This document shows positions 1 to 6,290 of a stretch of DNA of 7,456 nucleotides, piece after piece. The stretch covers positions 6,365 through 13,820 of the forward strand of contig DHDO01000062.1 in the NCBI GenBank assembly GCA_002399435.1, in the 5' to 3' direction. The position numbers were made by a program, and so were the translations under genes. Origin of the DNA: Firmicutes bacterium UBA4874 (GTDB taxonomy: Bacteria > Bacillota > Clostridia > Caldicoprobacterales > DTU083). The notes under the pieces are model-generated. The model saw only the letters and a program-made list of their open reading frames with translations, had not been told where the DNA came from and searched no databases. How positions within the stretch are numbered: position 1 is the first letter of the stretch; every line of letters starts with the position of its first letter.

Positions 1-124
1 TCACTGCACCTGCATAGTCACTTCACCTGTATCCTGCAAACCCATCCTTATTAGACTTTATGCTTTAGTATATGGCAGCATGACACAGATGCAAGTTGTC
101 CAGCAAAGAGCTTACCAAAAGAGG

Positions 125-1045
125 TTATCCCTGCGGAATCAGAAACCGTATTGCAGATGGTACCACCTCAAAGGAAGTCTGCTCCATCATACTGCATTCC
201 CCGTCCAGGTTCTGCGCCACCGGCCGTGCTGCCATGATCTCCATCCGTTTCCCGCGGTGAAACGTCAGAATCCCGTCAAATTCCTTCGACTTCAGATGCT
301 TACCTGCCTTGTAAAGGGAGATCAGCTTTGGGAGGCGATGAAAGGCAGGCTTGCGCATCAGAATAAAGTCCAGAAGTCCGTCGTCCGGAACAGCTTCCGG
401 TGCAGCATAGTATCCGCCGCCGTAATAGCGTCCGCATCCGGCCACAGCCATCAGAAAACAGTCTTCATATCTCCTGCTCCCGTCGATGGTAATCATCATC
501 TCATCTCCGATCCGGCCAAGAAGCGTCTTGATCAGTCCCAGGTTATAGGCAGCCGGACCGCTGAGAAAGCGGAAACGTTTTAGCTTCTCCACCTCCAGGG
601 GAATCTTCGCATCCATGCCCATTGTGCAGATATTCATGGCATACTGGTCCCCCGCACGGATCATATCCACGATCCTGGGCTGCGCGTGAAGCTGCTTTTC
701 CGGGGATAGAAAGTCTTCCTCCGAACCAAAAGTCTTGATGTAGTCGTTTCCGGAACCGCATGGGAAAATGCCAACCATTGCATTCTCTTTGCCAACCAGC
801 CCTGAAGCGATTTCACTCAGCGTCCCATCGCCGCCAAAACCGTAAATTGCCACAGTGTCTCCCCTGGCTGCTTCCCTTTCAGCGATCTCCGTGGCATGGC
901 CCGGGTATTTTGTTTTATACCAGGTGAAGTCCACCTTACGATCGCAAAAGGCTGCCTGAACAGAAGGAAAAACCGTCTCCAGCGGGTTGCGGTTGCCCGC
1001 CTTTGGATTCACAATAAGAACACAACGCAAAACTTCATCCCCCAT
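125..1045 (-). CDS. Diacylglycerol kinase family lipid kinase (YegS/BmrU type)
   Basis: Predicted 306-residue cytosolic or membrane-associated kinase that transfers the ATP phosphate to a lipid hydroxyl such as diacylglycerol. The DAGK catalytic domain is near the N-terminus: VNPKAGN at about 12-18, the nucleotide-binding GFGGDGTLSE at 69-78 and PCGSGNDY at 95-102. The C-terminal beta-sandwich half has GGGYYAAPEAVPDDGLLDF at 209-227 and the DGE motif at 281-283. Length is normal for the family, so the gene looks intact. I chose the ATG at 1043-1045 because homology begins right after it. The open frame continues upstream to a TTG at 1273, but that stretch (rich in W, F, C, H) does not look like protein. 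The ribosome binding site is poor (GGGTCAAAG about 7 bases upstream). The exact lipid substrate cannot be told. No terminator is evident in the 124 bases after the stop. Confidence 0.9.
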   Translation of the reverse strand: MGDEVLRCVLIVNPKAGNRNPLETVFPSVQAAFCDRKVDFTWYKTKYPGHATEIAEREAARGDTVAIYGFGGDGTLSEIASGLVGKENAMVGIFPCGSGNDYIKTFGSEEDFLSPEKQLHAQPRIVDMIRAGDQYAMNICTMGMDAKIPLEVEKLKRFRFLSGPAAYNLGLIKTLLGRIGDEMMITIDGSRRYEDCFLMAVAGCGRYYGGGYYAAPEAVPDDGLLDFILMRKPAFHRLPKLISLYKAGKHLKSKEFDGILTFHRGKRMEIMAARPVAQNLDGECSMMEQTSFEVVPSAIRFLIPQG

Positions 1046-1348
1046 CGCAATACTTTGACCCAATGGAACACAGAAACCAAACTGAAAATGGAAGCAATAG
1101 TGTAGAAGCAGATACCCTATCGGAAAACCAGGCCAACACCAAAGCAATACACGGTGCAAATCACAATTATTATACCATTTTGAAGGAAGATGAACCATAA
1201 GAAATTTTAGAGGTAATGAGAATAAAGGTTCCCTCTGATGAGAAAATATTTTCAAGATTGTGATATGAAGCAAACACTGCTACAGTGAAGGTAACAGAAA
1301 TCGTAACGAAATTGTGTAAAGAGATTAAGATACAATAAGATCACCGCC
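1046..1348. other. Intergenic spacer between toxin and lipid kinase
   Basis: This 303-bp AT-rich stretch holds no convincing gene. It contains a possible extended -10 promoter reading leftward (listed separately) and a small perfect hairpin, CACTG-cta-CAGTG at 1275-1287. On the minus strand the hairpin is followed by TTTGCTT, a weak candidate terminator for the toxin operon. GTAAC also occurs twice near 1290-1307. I see nothing else. Confidence 0.6.
1169..1177 (-). promoter_or_regulatory. Possible extended -10 promoter for the lipid kinase
   Basis: The minus strand reads TGGTATAAT, a perfect TATAAT preceded by TG in the extended -10 position. No good -35 hexamer lies 16-18 bp upstream. It would give a leader of about 115-120 nt before the lipid-kinase ATG. 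It is the best candidate in the spacer, but the evidence is only this hexamer. Confidence 0.4.
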
Positions 1349-1621
1349 TTAAAACAAGTCGCTGTGCGTTCCTGTTCTAGTTAGATACAAAATCAGGATT
1401 TCGTCCGAAATCTCATAAATCAGCAGCCAATCAGGGGTAATATGGCACTCACGGCAACCTGAATAATTGCCTTTTAACGGATGGTCTTTGTATTTTTCAT
1501 TCAGGATTTCTCCGCTGGAAAGCTTTTTAATCACTTCCGTCAAAAGGTCAATTTCGTATCCTCGTTTTGCTGCCAGCTTTACATCTTTTTGAAATCGTGT
1601 TGTTGGCTTTATTGTATACAT
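1349..1621 (-). CDS. yafQ: YafQ-family mRNA interferase toxin (RelE/ParE superfamily)
   Basis: A 90-residue ribosome-dependent endoribonuclease toxin. By family analogy it enters the A site and cuts mRNA, halting translation when freed from its antitoxin. The E. coli YafQ active-site set (H50, H63, D67, W68, H87, F91) appears here with the same spacing: H47, H60, D64, W65, H86 and terminal F90. It starts MYTIKPTTRFQKD, typical of the family. The ATG overlaps the antitoxin stop by one base (TGATG), and GAAGGAG lies about 11 bases upstream inside the antitoxin gene, so the pair is translationally coupled. Base composition is AT-richer than the metabolic genes to the right, fitting a laterally acquired module. 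All key residues are present, so it is probably active. Confidence 0.93.
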   Translation of the reverse strand: MYTIKPTTRFQKDVKLAAKRGYEIDLLTEVIKKLSSGEILNEKYKDHPLKGNYSGCRECHITPDWLLIYEISDEILILYLTRTGTHSDLF

Positions 1622-1896
1622 CAGGAAAGTAGCTCCTTCATCATTTGGTCAACATTGGTATATGATTTTCCAAGTGAAGGATTCTTTTTCATTTCCTCGA
1701 CTTCCTGCAATGCCGCCGCTGTTCCAGTATTGGGAACATCCATTGAGATTTCAAAAGGAATTCTTTGCTGCCTTACCATTGTTTTTGCAAAAACATTAAA
1801 TGCTGCAGTCATGGTTAAGCCTAAATCACCACAAAGCGCATCAAAATCTCGTTTCAGATTTTCATCCATACGAATATTTATATTTGTCTGAGCCAT
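1621..1896 (-). CDS. dinJ: RelB/DinJ-family antitoxin
   Basis: A 91-residue antitoxin expected to bind and neutralise the downstream YafQ-type toxin and, as the complex, to repress its own promoter. The N-terminal part (about residues 4-50) fits a ribbon-helix-helix DNA-binding fold: strand TNINIRMD, helix ENLKRDFDALCGDLG, then LTMTAAFNVFAKTMVRQQRIPFEI, the classic RelB/DinJ signature ending in PFE. The remaining charged C-terminal tail is the likely toxin-wrapping part. The ATG at 1894-1896 has a strong AAGGAGA site 7 bases upstream. A perfect sigma-A promoter lies about 30-60 bases upstream. The stop overlaps the toxin start. Family assignment is firm; autoregulation is inferred from family behaviour and the operator-like repeat in the promoter. 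Confidence 0.93.
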   Translation of the reverse strand: MAQTNINIRMDENLKRDFDALCGDLGLTMTAAFNVFAKTMVRQQRIPFEISMDVPNTGTAAALQEVEEMKKNPSLGKSYTNVDQMMKELLS

Positions 1897-1926
1897 GTTC
1901 TCATCTCCTTCTTTCTTAATATCTTT

Positions 1927-1955
1927 ATTATATGTAATTTTATTTACAATGTCAA
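1927..1955 (-). promoter_or_regulatory. Consensus sigma-A promoter and putative operator of the toxin-antitoxin operon
   Basis: On the minus strand: TTGACA (1950-1955), an exact 17-bp spacer, then TATAAT (1927-1932), a perfect match to consensus. The spacer contains the inverted repeat TGTAA-N6-TTACA (arms 1933-1937 and 1944-1948), centred between the two hexamers. That is a plausible place for the ribbon-helix-helix antitoxin to bind and block RNA polymerase. Promoter seen directly; operator role inferred. Confidence 0.85.
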
Positions 1956-1968
1956 TAAATGCGGATAA

Positions 1969-2003
1969 TAAAAAAGAGCCATGGAACCCATGACTCTTTT
2001 TTA
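1969..2003 (-). terminator. Rho-independent terminator after gnd
   Basis: A 16-bp stem (1969-1984 with 1988-2003) closed by a 3-base loop. On the minus strand it ends in six U residues, and the one imperfect pair (1979/1993) becomes a G-U wobble, whereas it is a C-A mismatch on the plus strand. This marks it as a leftward terminator about 135 bases past the gnd stop. It insulates the toxin-antitoxin promoter, which begins 14 bases further on. Confidence 0.88.
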
Positions 2004-2027
2004 TTTCCTCTTTTTTATGACTTCTCT

Positions 2028-2120
2028 GCTCCTGTCTTTCTTTGTTCTCCTATCCTTTCCCTGTTCTCCTGTCTTTCTTTGTTCTCCTGTTTTTCCCTGT
2101 TCTCCTGTCTTCCCCTGTTC
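2028..2120. repeat. 18-bp tandem repeat, about five units, in the gnd 3' region
   Basis: Pyrimidine-rich on the plus strand and polypurine on the minus (gnd mRNA) strand. The anchor GTTCTCCT recurs at 2044, 2063, 2081 and 2099, with a degenerate first unit at 2028 and a last one (GTTC) at 2117. Spacing is 19, 18, 18 and 18 bp. Units alternate between CTTTCTTT and TTTCCC/TTCCCC cores. It lies between the gnd stop and the terminator, so it would be transcribed as repeated ACAGGAGAACA in the 3' untranslated region. Confidence 0.85.
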
Positions 2121-2135
2121 ACATCCATTTCCGGT

Positions 2136-3578
2136 TCATACCGGATCACTGGTGACTTCGTCCGATGGATTCAGCCACTGGGTATGAAATACACCGGGTT
2201 TATCCAGCCGCCGATAGGTATGAGCGCCAAAGTAATCCCTCTGGGCCTGAATCATATTGGCCGGCAGGGTTTCCCTGCGGTAACTGTCAAAATAGGACAG
2301 AGCCGAACTGAATGCCGGTACCGGAATCCCCAGATTGACAGCTTTGCTGACCACCAGACGCCATCCGGACTGGGCTTTCTCCACGACATCCCGGAAGTAC
2401 GGAGCCAGGAGCAGATTGGTCAGATTGGGCTGCTCGTCAAAAGCGTCCTTGATGGTCTGCAGGAACTGCGCCCGAATGATGCATCCTCCCCGCCACATCA
2501 GGGCGATGTCGCCGAAATTCAGATCCCATCCATGCACCTTCGAAGCTTCCCGCATCATGGCAAATCCCTGGGCATAGGAACAGATCTTGGATGCGAACAA
2601 TGCCTGCCGGATGGCTTCGACAAACTCCTCCTGGACGCCGTCAAATTTACCTGCCGGCCCGACCAGTATTCTGGATGCCTCTTTGCGTTCTTCCTTCACG
2701 GCAGAAGCACAGCGGGCATATACCGCCTCTGTAATGGTGGGAGCAGAAATTCCCAGATCCAGGGCCGTCTGGCTGGTCCATTTGCCGGTTCCTTTCTGGC
2801 CGGCCGTATCCTGAATCACATCCACCATGGGCTTTCCGGTTTCCTTATCCACCTTGGACAGAATATCCCGGGTGATCTCAATCAGATAGCTGTTCAGTTC
2901 CCCCTTGTTCCACTCGTCAAATACATCATGCATTTCCTTTGCAGACATCCCCAGGGCGTGCTTCATGATATAGTAGGCTTCACTGATGAGCTGCATATCA
3001 CCGTATTCAATGCCGTTATGGACCATTTTTACAAAGTGGCCGGCGCCGTCGCTCCCCAGCCACTCACAGCAGGGAGTGCCGTCTTCCACCTTTGCGGAAA
3101 TCTTCTGAAGAATGGGAGCCACATGGGGCCACGCTTCTTTCGAACCTCCGGGCATAATGCTGGGGCCTTTCAAAGCACCTTCCTCGCCGCCGGAAACACC
3201 GGTTCCAACATAGAGAAGCCCTTTTGCCTCCACTTCCCCTGTCCGCCGTATGGTGTCCTGGAAGTGGGAATTTCCGCCGTCAATGATGATGTCCCCCGGC
3301 TCCAGACAAGGAATCAGTTTTTCAATGAAGTCATCCACCGGTTTGCCGGCCTTGACCATGAGCATGACCTTGCGGGGTTTCTTCAGGGTATTTACCAGCT
3401 CTTCAATGGAATAAGTGCCGATGATGTTCTTGTCCTTGCCCCTGCCTTCCACAAAACGGGTGACCTTTTCCACAGTCCGGTTGAATACTGCCACGGTAAA
3501 GCCCTTGCTTTCCATGTTCAGCACCAGGTTTTCCCCCATAACTGCCAGACCAATCAAGCCAATATCTGCTTTTTTCAT
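2136..3578 (-). CDS. gnd: 6-phosphogluconate dehydrogenase, decarboxylating (NADP-type)
   Basis: Complete 480-residue enzyme of the oxidative pentose phosphate pathway. It oxidises and decarboxylates 6-phosphogluconate to ribulose 5-phosphate and CO2, reducing NADP+. The N-terminal Rossmann domain shows GLIGLAVMG (7-15) and NRT at 33-35, the set that reads the NADP 2'-phosphate. Next come IIDGGNS (98-104), GTGVSGGEEGA (125-135) and the catalytic block HFVKMVHNGIEYGD (181-194) with K184 and E191. The family signature VIQDTAGQKGTGKW is at 254-267. The C-terminal tail has R447 and H453, which complete the substrate site from the partner subunit in this dimeric enzyme. The ATG has GAGGAGG 9 bases upstream. 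It lies 157 bp after the aldose epimerase gene with no clear promoter between, so it is probably the last gene of that operon, followed by repeats and a strong terminator. The short tail after FHTQW (NPSDEVTSDPV) is not conserved-looking. Confidence 0.97.
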   Translation of the reverse strand: MKKADIGLIGLAVMGENLVLNMESKGFTVAVFNRTVEKVTRFVEGRGKDKNIIGTYSIEELVNTLKKPRKVMLMVKAGKPVDDFIEKLIPCLEPGDIIIDGGNSHFQDTIRRTGEVEAKGLLYVGTGVSGGEEGALKGPSIMPGGSKEAWPHVAPILQKISAKVEDGTPCCEWLGSDGAGHFVKMVHNGIEYGDMQLISEAYYIMKHALGMSAKEMHDVFDEWNKGELNSYLIEITRDILSKVDKETGKPMVDVIQDTAGQKGTGKWTSQTALDLGISAPTITEAVYARCASAVKEERKEASRILVGPAGKFDGVQEEFVEAIRQALFASKICSYAQGFAMMREASKVHGWDLNFGDIALMWRGGCIIRAQFLQTIKDAFDEQPNLTNLLLAPYFRDVVEKAQSGWRLVVSKAVNLGIPVPAFSSALSYFDSYRRETLPANMIQAQRDYFGAHTYRRLDKPGVFHTQWLNPSDEVTSDPV

Positions 3579-3657
3579 ACCTTGTATCCTCCTCTGTTAC
3601 ATCCTTTTCATTTTGCCTGTCATCTTTGCAATGTGATTTTTGGCATTTCCTCTGACT

Positions 3658-3692
3658 CGGATTTTACGGCTCATTTCATTCGAATTTTACGG
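3658..3692. repeat. Paired 12-bp direct repeat upstream of gnd
   Basis: CGGATTTTACGG at 3658-3669 and CGAATTTTACGG at 3681-3692 differ by one base and are spaced 23 bp. On the minus strand each contains TAAAAT, a -10-like hexamer, but neither has a -35 at the right distance. They may be a protein-binding pair or a simple duplication. Confidence 0.5.
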
Positions 3693-3735
3693 ACCCAATG
3701 GAATGCTTTTCCTGTCCGCCTGTCTGCAATCCTGC

Positions 3736-4656
3736 TTACCGGTTTTCCCGGATTGTGATCCGAATGTTCCCCGCTGCTTCCTCTCCCGGCCTCAGGCAGA
3801 TCGTCCCGGTATCGTCCACACCCGACTCCGCCATATTGAACCCGTTATTACAGTTGGTAACCGGCTCAATGGCAAAAAACGGCTTGCCTGGTGGGGTATA
3901 CAGAATAAGATTCTCAAAGACCGGATCCGCTTCCATGGTCATGGCGACGCCGCTGCCCGGCCATTGAACCATCACACTGCCATCCACGGCACGGAAGCAG
4001 TTATCCACAAGCCGGTCCTCTCTCAGGATCCTCTCTTCGGAGAAGTCCAGTTCCCGGGGTACAGGAATCCACTTCCCGGTGGGAATGGGCGTATTTCCCG
4101 GGTAAAGCCCTTTCACCGGCAATTTCACCAGAACCCTGTCATCCTGCTCCGTCAGCTTCCTGGAAAAATAGGGGTGGGTGCCAAAGCCAACAGGCATCAC
4201 TTCTGATCCTTCGTTTCGGATACAAAAGCGAATGGTAAACACATTGCCGTCCAGGCGGAATGTCATTCCACAGGAAAACGGCCAGGGCCAGTTGACATTC
4301 TCCTGCTCCCTGCTGTCCAGACCAACCTTCAGCTGCTGCCCGTCCTCCGATCGGACTTTCCACGGCATATCCCGGACAACTCCGTGAATGGCGTGGCCAT
4401 CCGCATTGTTCCGGAAAAGGGGATAGGTTTTCCCCCTGAAATGCAGGATCCCATTCTCAATCCGATTCGAATAGGGCATCAGGTGAAAGGAAGAGAAGGC
4501 TCCGGGATCCTTTGCTGCCATTGCCTCCTGCGTGGTGGGACGCATGATGTCCACCCACTTTCCGTTTAAATGATAACGCATGGAGCAAATGGAAGATCCG
4601 ACTTCCGGACAAACAGTTACCGCTGTTTGATCATTTCGGATTGTCCGTAAATTCAT
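3736..4656 (-). CDS. Aldose 1-epimerase (galactose mutarotase-like) family protein
   Basis: A 306-residue cytosolic protein of the beta-sandwich aldose 1-epimerase family, which interconverts alpha and beta anomers of free sugars. Key residues of the GalM active site are visible: R65 in MPYSNRIENG, H88 and H91 in DGHAIHG, the acid H161 in GFGTHPYF, and the base E264 in FFAIEPVTN. Length is near that of typical mutarotases. The absence of a longer GalM-type insert and the neighbouring sugar-acid genes leave the true sugar open; related subfamilies act on sugars other than galactose. The ATG at 4654-4656 has GGAGGG 9 bases upstream, and the last copy of an 11-bp repeat array runs straight into that site. 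It follows the LarA-like gene by 159 bp and precedes gnd by 157 bp. Confidence 0.88.
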   Translation of the reverse strand: MNLRTIRNDQTAVTVCPEVGSSICSMRYHLNGKWVDIMRPTTQEAMAAKDPGAFSSFHLMPYSNRIENGILHFRGKTYPLFRNNADGHAIHGVVRDMPWKVRSEDGQQLKVGLDSREQENVNWPWPFSCGMTFRLDGNVFTIRFCIRNEGSEVMPVGFGTHPYFSRKLTEQDDRVLVKLPVKGLYPGNTPIPTGKWIPVPRELDFSEERILREDRLVDNCFRAVDGSVMVQWPGSGVAMTMEADPVFENLILYTPPGKPFFAIEPVTNCNNGFNMAESGVDDTGTICLRPGEEAAGNIRITIRENR

Positions 4657-4670
4657 TGCTGCTCACCCTC

Positions 4671-4725
4671 CTGAATCATTACTGAATAATTACTGAATAA
4701 TCACTGAACGATTATTGAGCGACTT
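4671..4725. repeat. 11-bp tandem repeat array, block 1, abutting the epimerase ribosome binding site
   Basis: Five consecutive 11-bp units on the plus strand: CTGAATCATTA, CTGAATAATTA, CTGAATAATCA, CTGAACGATTA and the degenerate TTGAGCGACTT (starts 4671, 4682, 4693, 4704, 4715). In mRNA sense each reads TAATNATTCAG-like, and the copy nearest the gene merges into the Shine-Dalgarno (TTCAGGAGGG). Confidence 0.9.
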
Positions 4726-4750
4726 CATCTCTATGGTTGTTAATCTTGCC

Positions 4751-4811
4751 ACGATTACTAATGATTATGGAATGATTACTGAACGATTACTGAATATTAC
4801 TGAAAATATTA
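4751..4811. repeat. 11-bp repeat array, block 2, just after the LarA-like gene
   Basis: A second, more diverged run of the same motif: partial ACGATTA (4751), CTAATGATTA (4758), TGGAATGATTA (4768), CTGAACGATTA (4779), CTGAATATTA (4790) and CTGAAAATATTA (4800). Unit length is 10-12 bp. About 25 bp of unrelated sequence (4726-4750) separates it from block 1. Together the blocks fill almost the whole gap between the two genes, which shows no terminator hairpin. Confidence 0.8.
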
Positions 4812-4815
4812 TATC

Positions 4816-6159
4816 CTACTCCTGCTCTTGTTTCTGCTTTTTATCCTGCTGCTGTCCGGGCTTGTGATCCGGGAAAAAATGCTCCCTCAGTGCCCAGAGT
4901 CCCACTGCCGGATTGCTGATGTAGTAAATGGTCTCGCCGTCCTCCATTGTATGAAACCCATCCGTCAAAGTTTCAGGATTGTACTTTTTGACTGCCTCGC
5001 GGTAGGGCATATAATGAAAGTTGACGCCCTCCACTTCCTCCCGGGTCAGTTTTTCCACCGCGTAGGTAATGCAGAACCGGCCGTCGGAAGAGCCGTGGAT
5101 CAAATGGGCGGCCACGGAAAGATTGCTCTTCAGTCCCTCATCGTTTTTCTGATAGAGGTCCAGGACCTTTTTCCTGCCCACATAGCCATATTTACGGATA
5201 AACCGGTCGTTTCCGGGATCCTCCCCGAACTGCCGGACCCCCGGTGCCAGTATGATCAGATCCCCGTCGTCCGCAATGGCCATCCTTGTGCGGTAAATGG
5301 CCTTGTTGCCCAGCCAGGTGCTTTTGAATTCCGAAGGATCCAGGTAAACGACGACTTTCTGAAAAGGCTCATCCACAAAGGTCAGATTCTTCTTCTGACT
5401 CAAAGCCACCGCTTCTTCAAATATCCTCCGTCCCCGTCCGATGAAAAGTCCGTTCATCCGTTGGCGGCCTTCTGTTTTTGACGTTACGGTCAGCACATAA
5501 AGCAGCGGGATATCCTGCAAAAACTTCTGCTCCGCATAATCAAAGACCCGGCGGACCGGAGTCCCGTCCCGCCCCATCATCCGCTCCAGACCGTAGATGG
5601 CTCCCAGCATATGACTTTTATTGATCATTTCAAAACCGCCGCAGCCCACCAAAATGTTCTTGGTATAGTTGGCCATCCCCACCACTTCATGAGGAACGAC
5701 CTGCCCCAGGGAGATGATCAGATCATAGGAAGGATCCATCAGACGTTTGTTTACCTGAACATCAATGGAATAATCAATGAGTCCGCCGGAAACCTCCCGG
5801 ACGAACGAACCGGGTACCTGCCCTAAAGTCACCACATCGGTACGCCAGTTATGTACCAGGAAACGCTCCCTGGGAATGTCAGCCCCGAACATTTGGGTGA
5901 TTTCCTCATCGGTCATGGGCATATGGGTGCCCAAAGCCGGCATGATATCCACCTGGCAGGCAGGAGAAAGCAATTTATAGTACAGATTTGTCAGCTTTCC
6001 CGTGCCGGAATGAAACCTGGTAAAATCAGGCGGCAGCAACAGGACCTTTTGAAGCGGCCTCCTGTACTGTTCCCTGTATTGAGCCAGGGATTCGGAAAGG
6101 GATTCCTTCAGAATATTGTCCGTCAGACCCCCGTCATCCTTTCGGATTATTTCAACCAT
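4816..6159 (-). CDS. larA-like: LarA/DUF2088 superfamily racemase-epimerase (nickel-pincer type)
   Basis: A 447-residue protein of the lactate racemase superfamily, whose members use a nickel-pincer nucleotide (NPN) cofactor to invert the 2-hydroxyl of hydroxyacids. Known members act on lactate, malate, 2-hydroxyglutarate, phenyllactate and gluconate. By eye against L. plantarum LarA: PDFTR at 44-48 matches the DHTRP loop (D45, R48), GTHMP at 77-81 gives H79 (LarA H108), H157 matches H174, K167 the cofactor-anchoring K184, and H183 H200. The 10- and 16-residue spacings among the last three are exactly kept. The LarA loop SGGRK is replaced by ANYTK, so this is a divergent subgroup and lactate is an unlikely substrate. 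The tail (about 433-447) is low-complexity Q/K/E. The ATG at 6157-6159 is chosen because AAGGTGG lies 10 bases upstream; the TTG two codons earlier would sit too close. A cre-controlled promoter precedes it. No cofactor-synthesis genes (larB, larC, larE) lie in the window. Family call is strong; substrate unknown. Confidence 0.85.
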   Translation of the reverse strand: MVEIIRKDDGGLTDNILKESLSESLAQYREQYRRPLQKVLLLPPDFTRFHSGTGKLTNLYYKLLSPACQVDIMPALGTHMPMTDEEITQMFGADIPRERFLVHNWRTDVVTLGQVPGSFVREVSGGLIDYSIDVQVNKRLMDPSYDLIISLGQVVPHEVVGMANYTKNILVGCGGFEMINKSHMLGAIYGLERMMGRDGTPVRRVFDYAEQKFLQDIPLLYVLTVTSKTEGRQRMNGLFIGRGRRIFEEAVALSQKKNLTFVDEPFQKVVVYLDPSEFKSTWLGNKAIYRTRMAIADDGDLIILAPGVRQFGEDPGNDRFIRKYGYVGRKKVLDLYQKNDEGLKSNLSVAAHLIHGSSDGRFCITYAVEKLTREEVEGVNFHYMPYREAVKKYNPETLTDGFHTMEDGETIYYISNPAVGLWALREHFFPDHKPGQQQDKKQKQEQE

Positions 6160-6175
6160 AAACAATGTACCACCT

Positions 6176-6223
6176 TTCCGGATGCAATATGGATTTCCGG
6201 TCCGAATGCAGTATGGATTTCCG
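6176..6223. repeat. 24-bp tandem duplication in the LarA-like leader
   Basis: Two adjacent 24-bp units, 6176-6199 and 6200-6223, share the core AATGCARTATGGATTTCCG-like sequence and differ at only a few positions. The gene-proximal unit ends next to the AAGGTGG ribosome binding site. A six-base stem (TTTCCG 6218-6223 with CGGAAA 6230-6235) follows on the upstream side of the leader. Confidence 0.8.
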
Positions 6224-6290
6224 ATCCTCCGGAAAACCTCTTGCCCGTATCTTGGACTTGTTCTTTTTCAAGGCAGCTTTAGCAGCTTTT

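Noticed and set aside
1..45. Short minus-strand frame MGLQDTGEVTMQVQ ending at the window edge
   Set aside because: Only 14 codons, with a ribosome site too close to the ATG and no recognisable family; no evidence that it is a gene remnant.
80..583. Plus-strand open frame opposite the lipid kinase
   Set aside because: Antisense shadow of a gene with clear motifs; no ribosome site and no protein-like domain.
1046..1273. N-terminal extension of the lipid kinase to the TTG at 1273
   Set aside because: The extra 76 residues have non-protein-like composition, homology starts at the ATG at 1045, and the predicted promoter at 1169-1177 would lie inside the extension.
3658..3692. TAAAAT hexamers as a dedicated gnd promoter
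   Set aside because: Neither has a -35 at proper distance; read-through from the upstream genes is the simpler explanation.
1959..3758. A 599-codon open frame on the plus strand opposite gnd
   Set aside because: It is a mirror of the GC-rich gnd codons; the protein is rich in H, F, P and C with no domain, its start lies in the terminator and its front is translated from the 18-bp repeats. The gnd frame carries all family motifs.
4671..4811. The 11-bp repeats as a CRISPR array
   Set aside because: Units are far too short, have no spacers between them and no cas genes are nearby.
4804..4812. TATAAT-like hexamer (minus strand GATATAATAT) right after the LarA-like stop as an epimerase promoter
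   Set aside because: No -35 hexamer stands 15-19 bp upstream in the end of the LarA-like gene, and the region is simply AT-rich repeat.
6160..6165. TTG start two codons upstream of the chosen LarA-like ATG
   Set aside because: It would leave only about 4 bases after the AAGGTGG ribosome site, while the ATG at 6159 has a workable 10.
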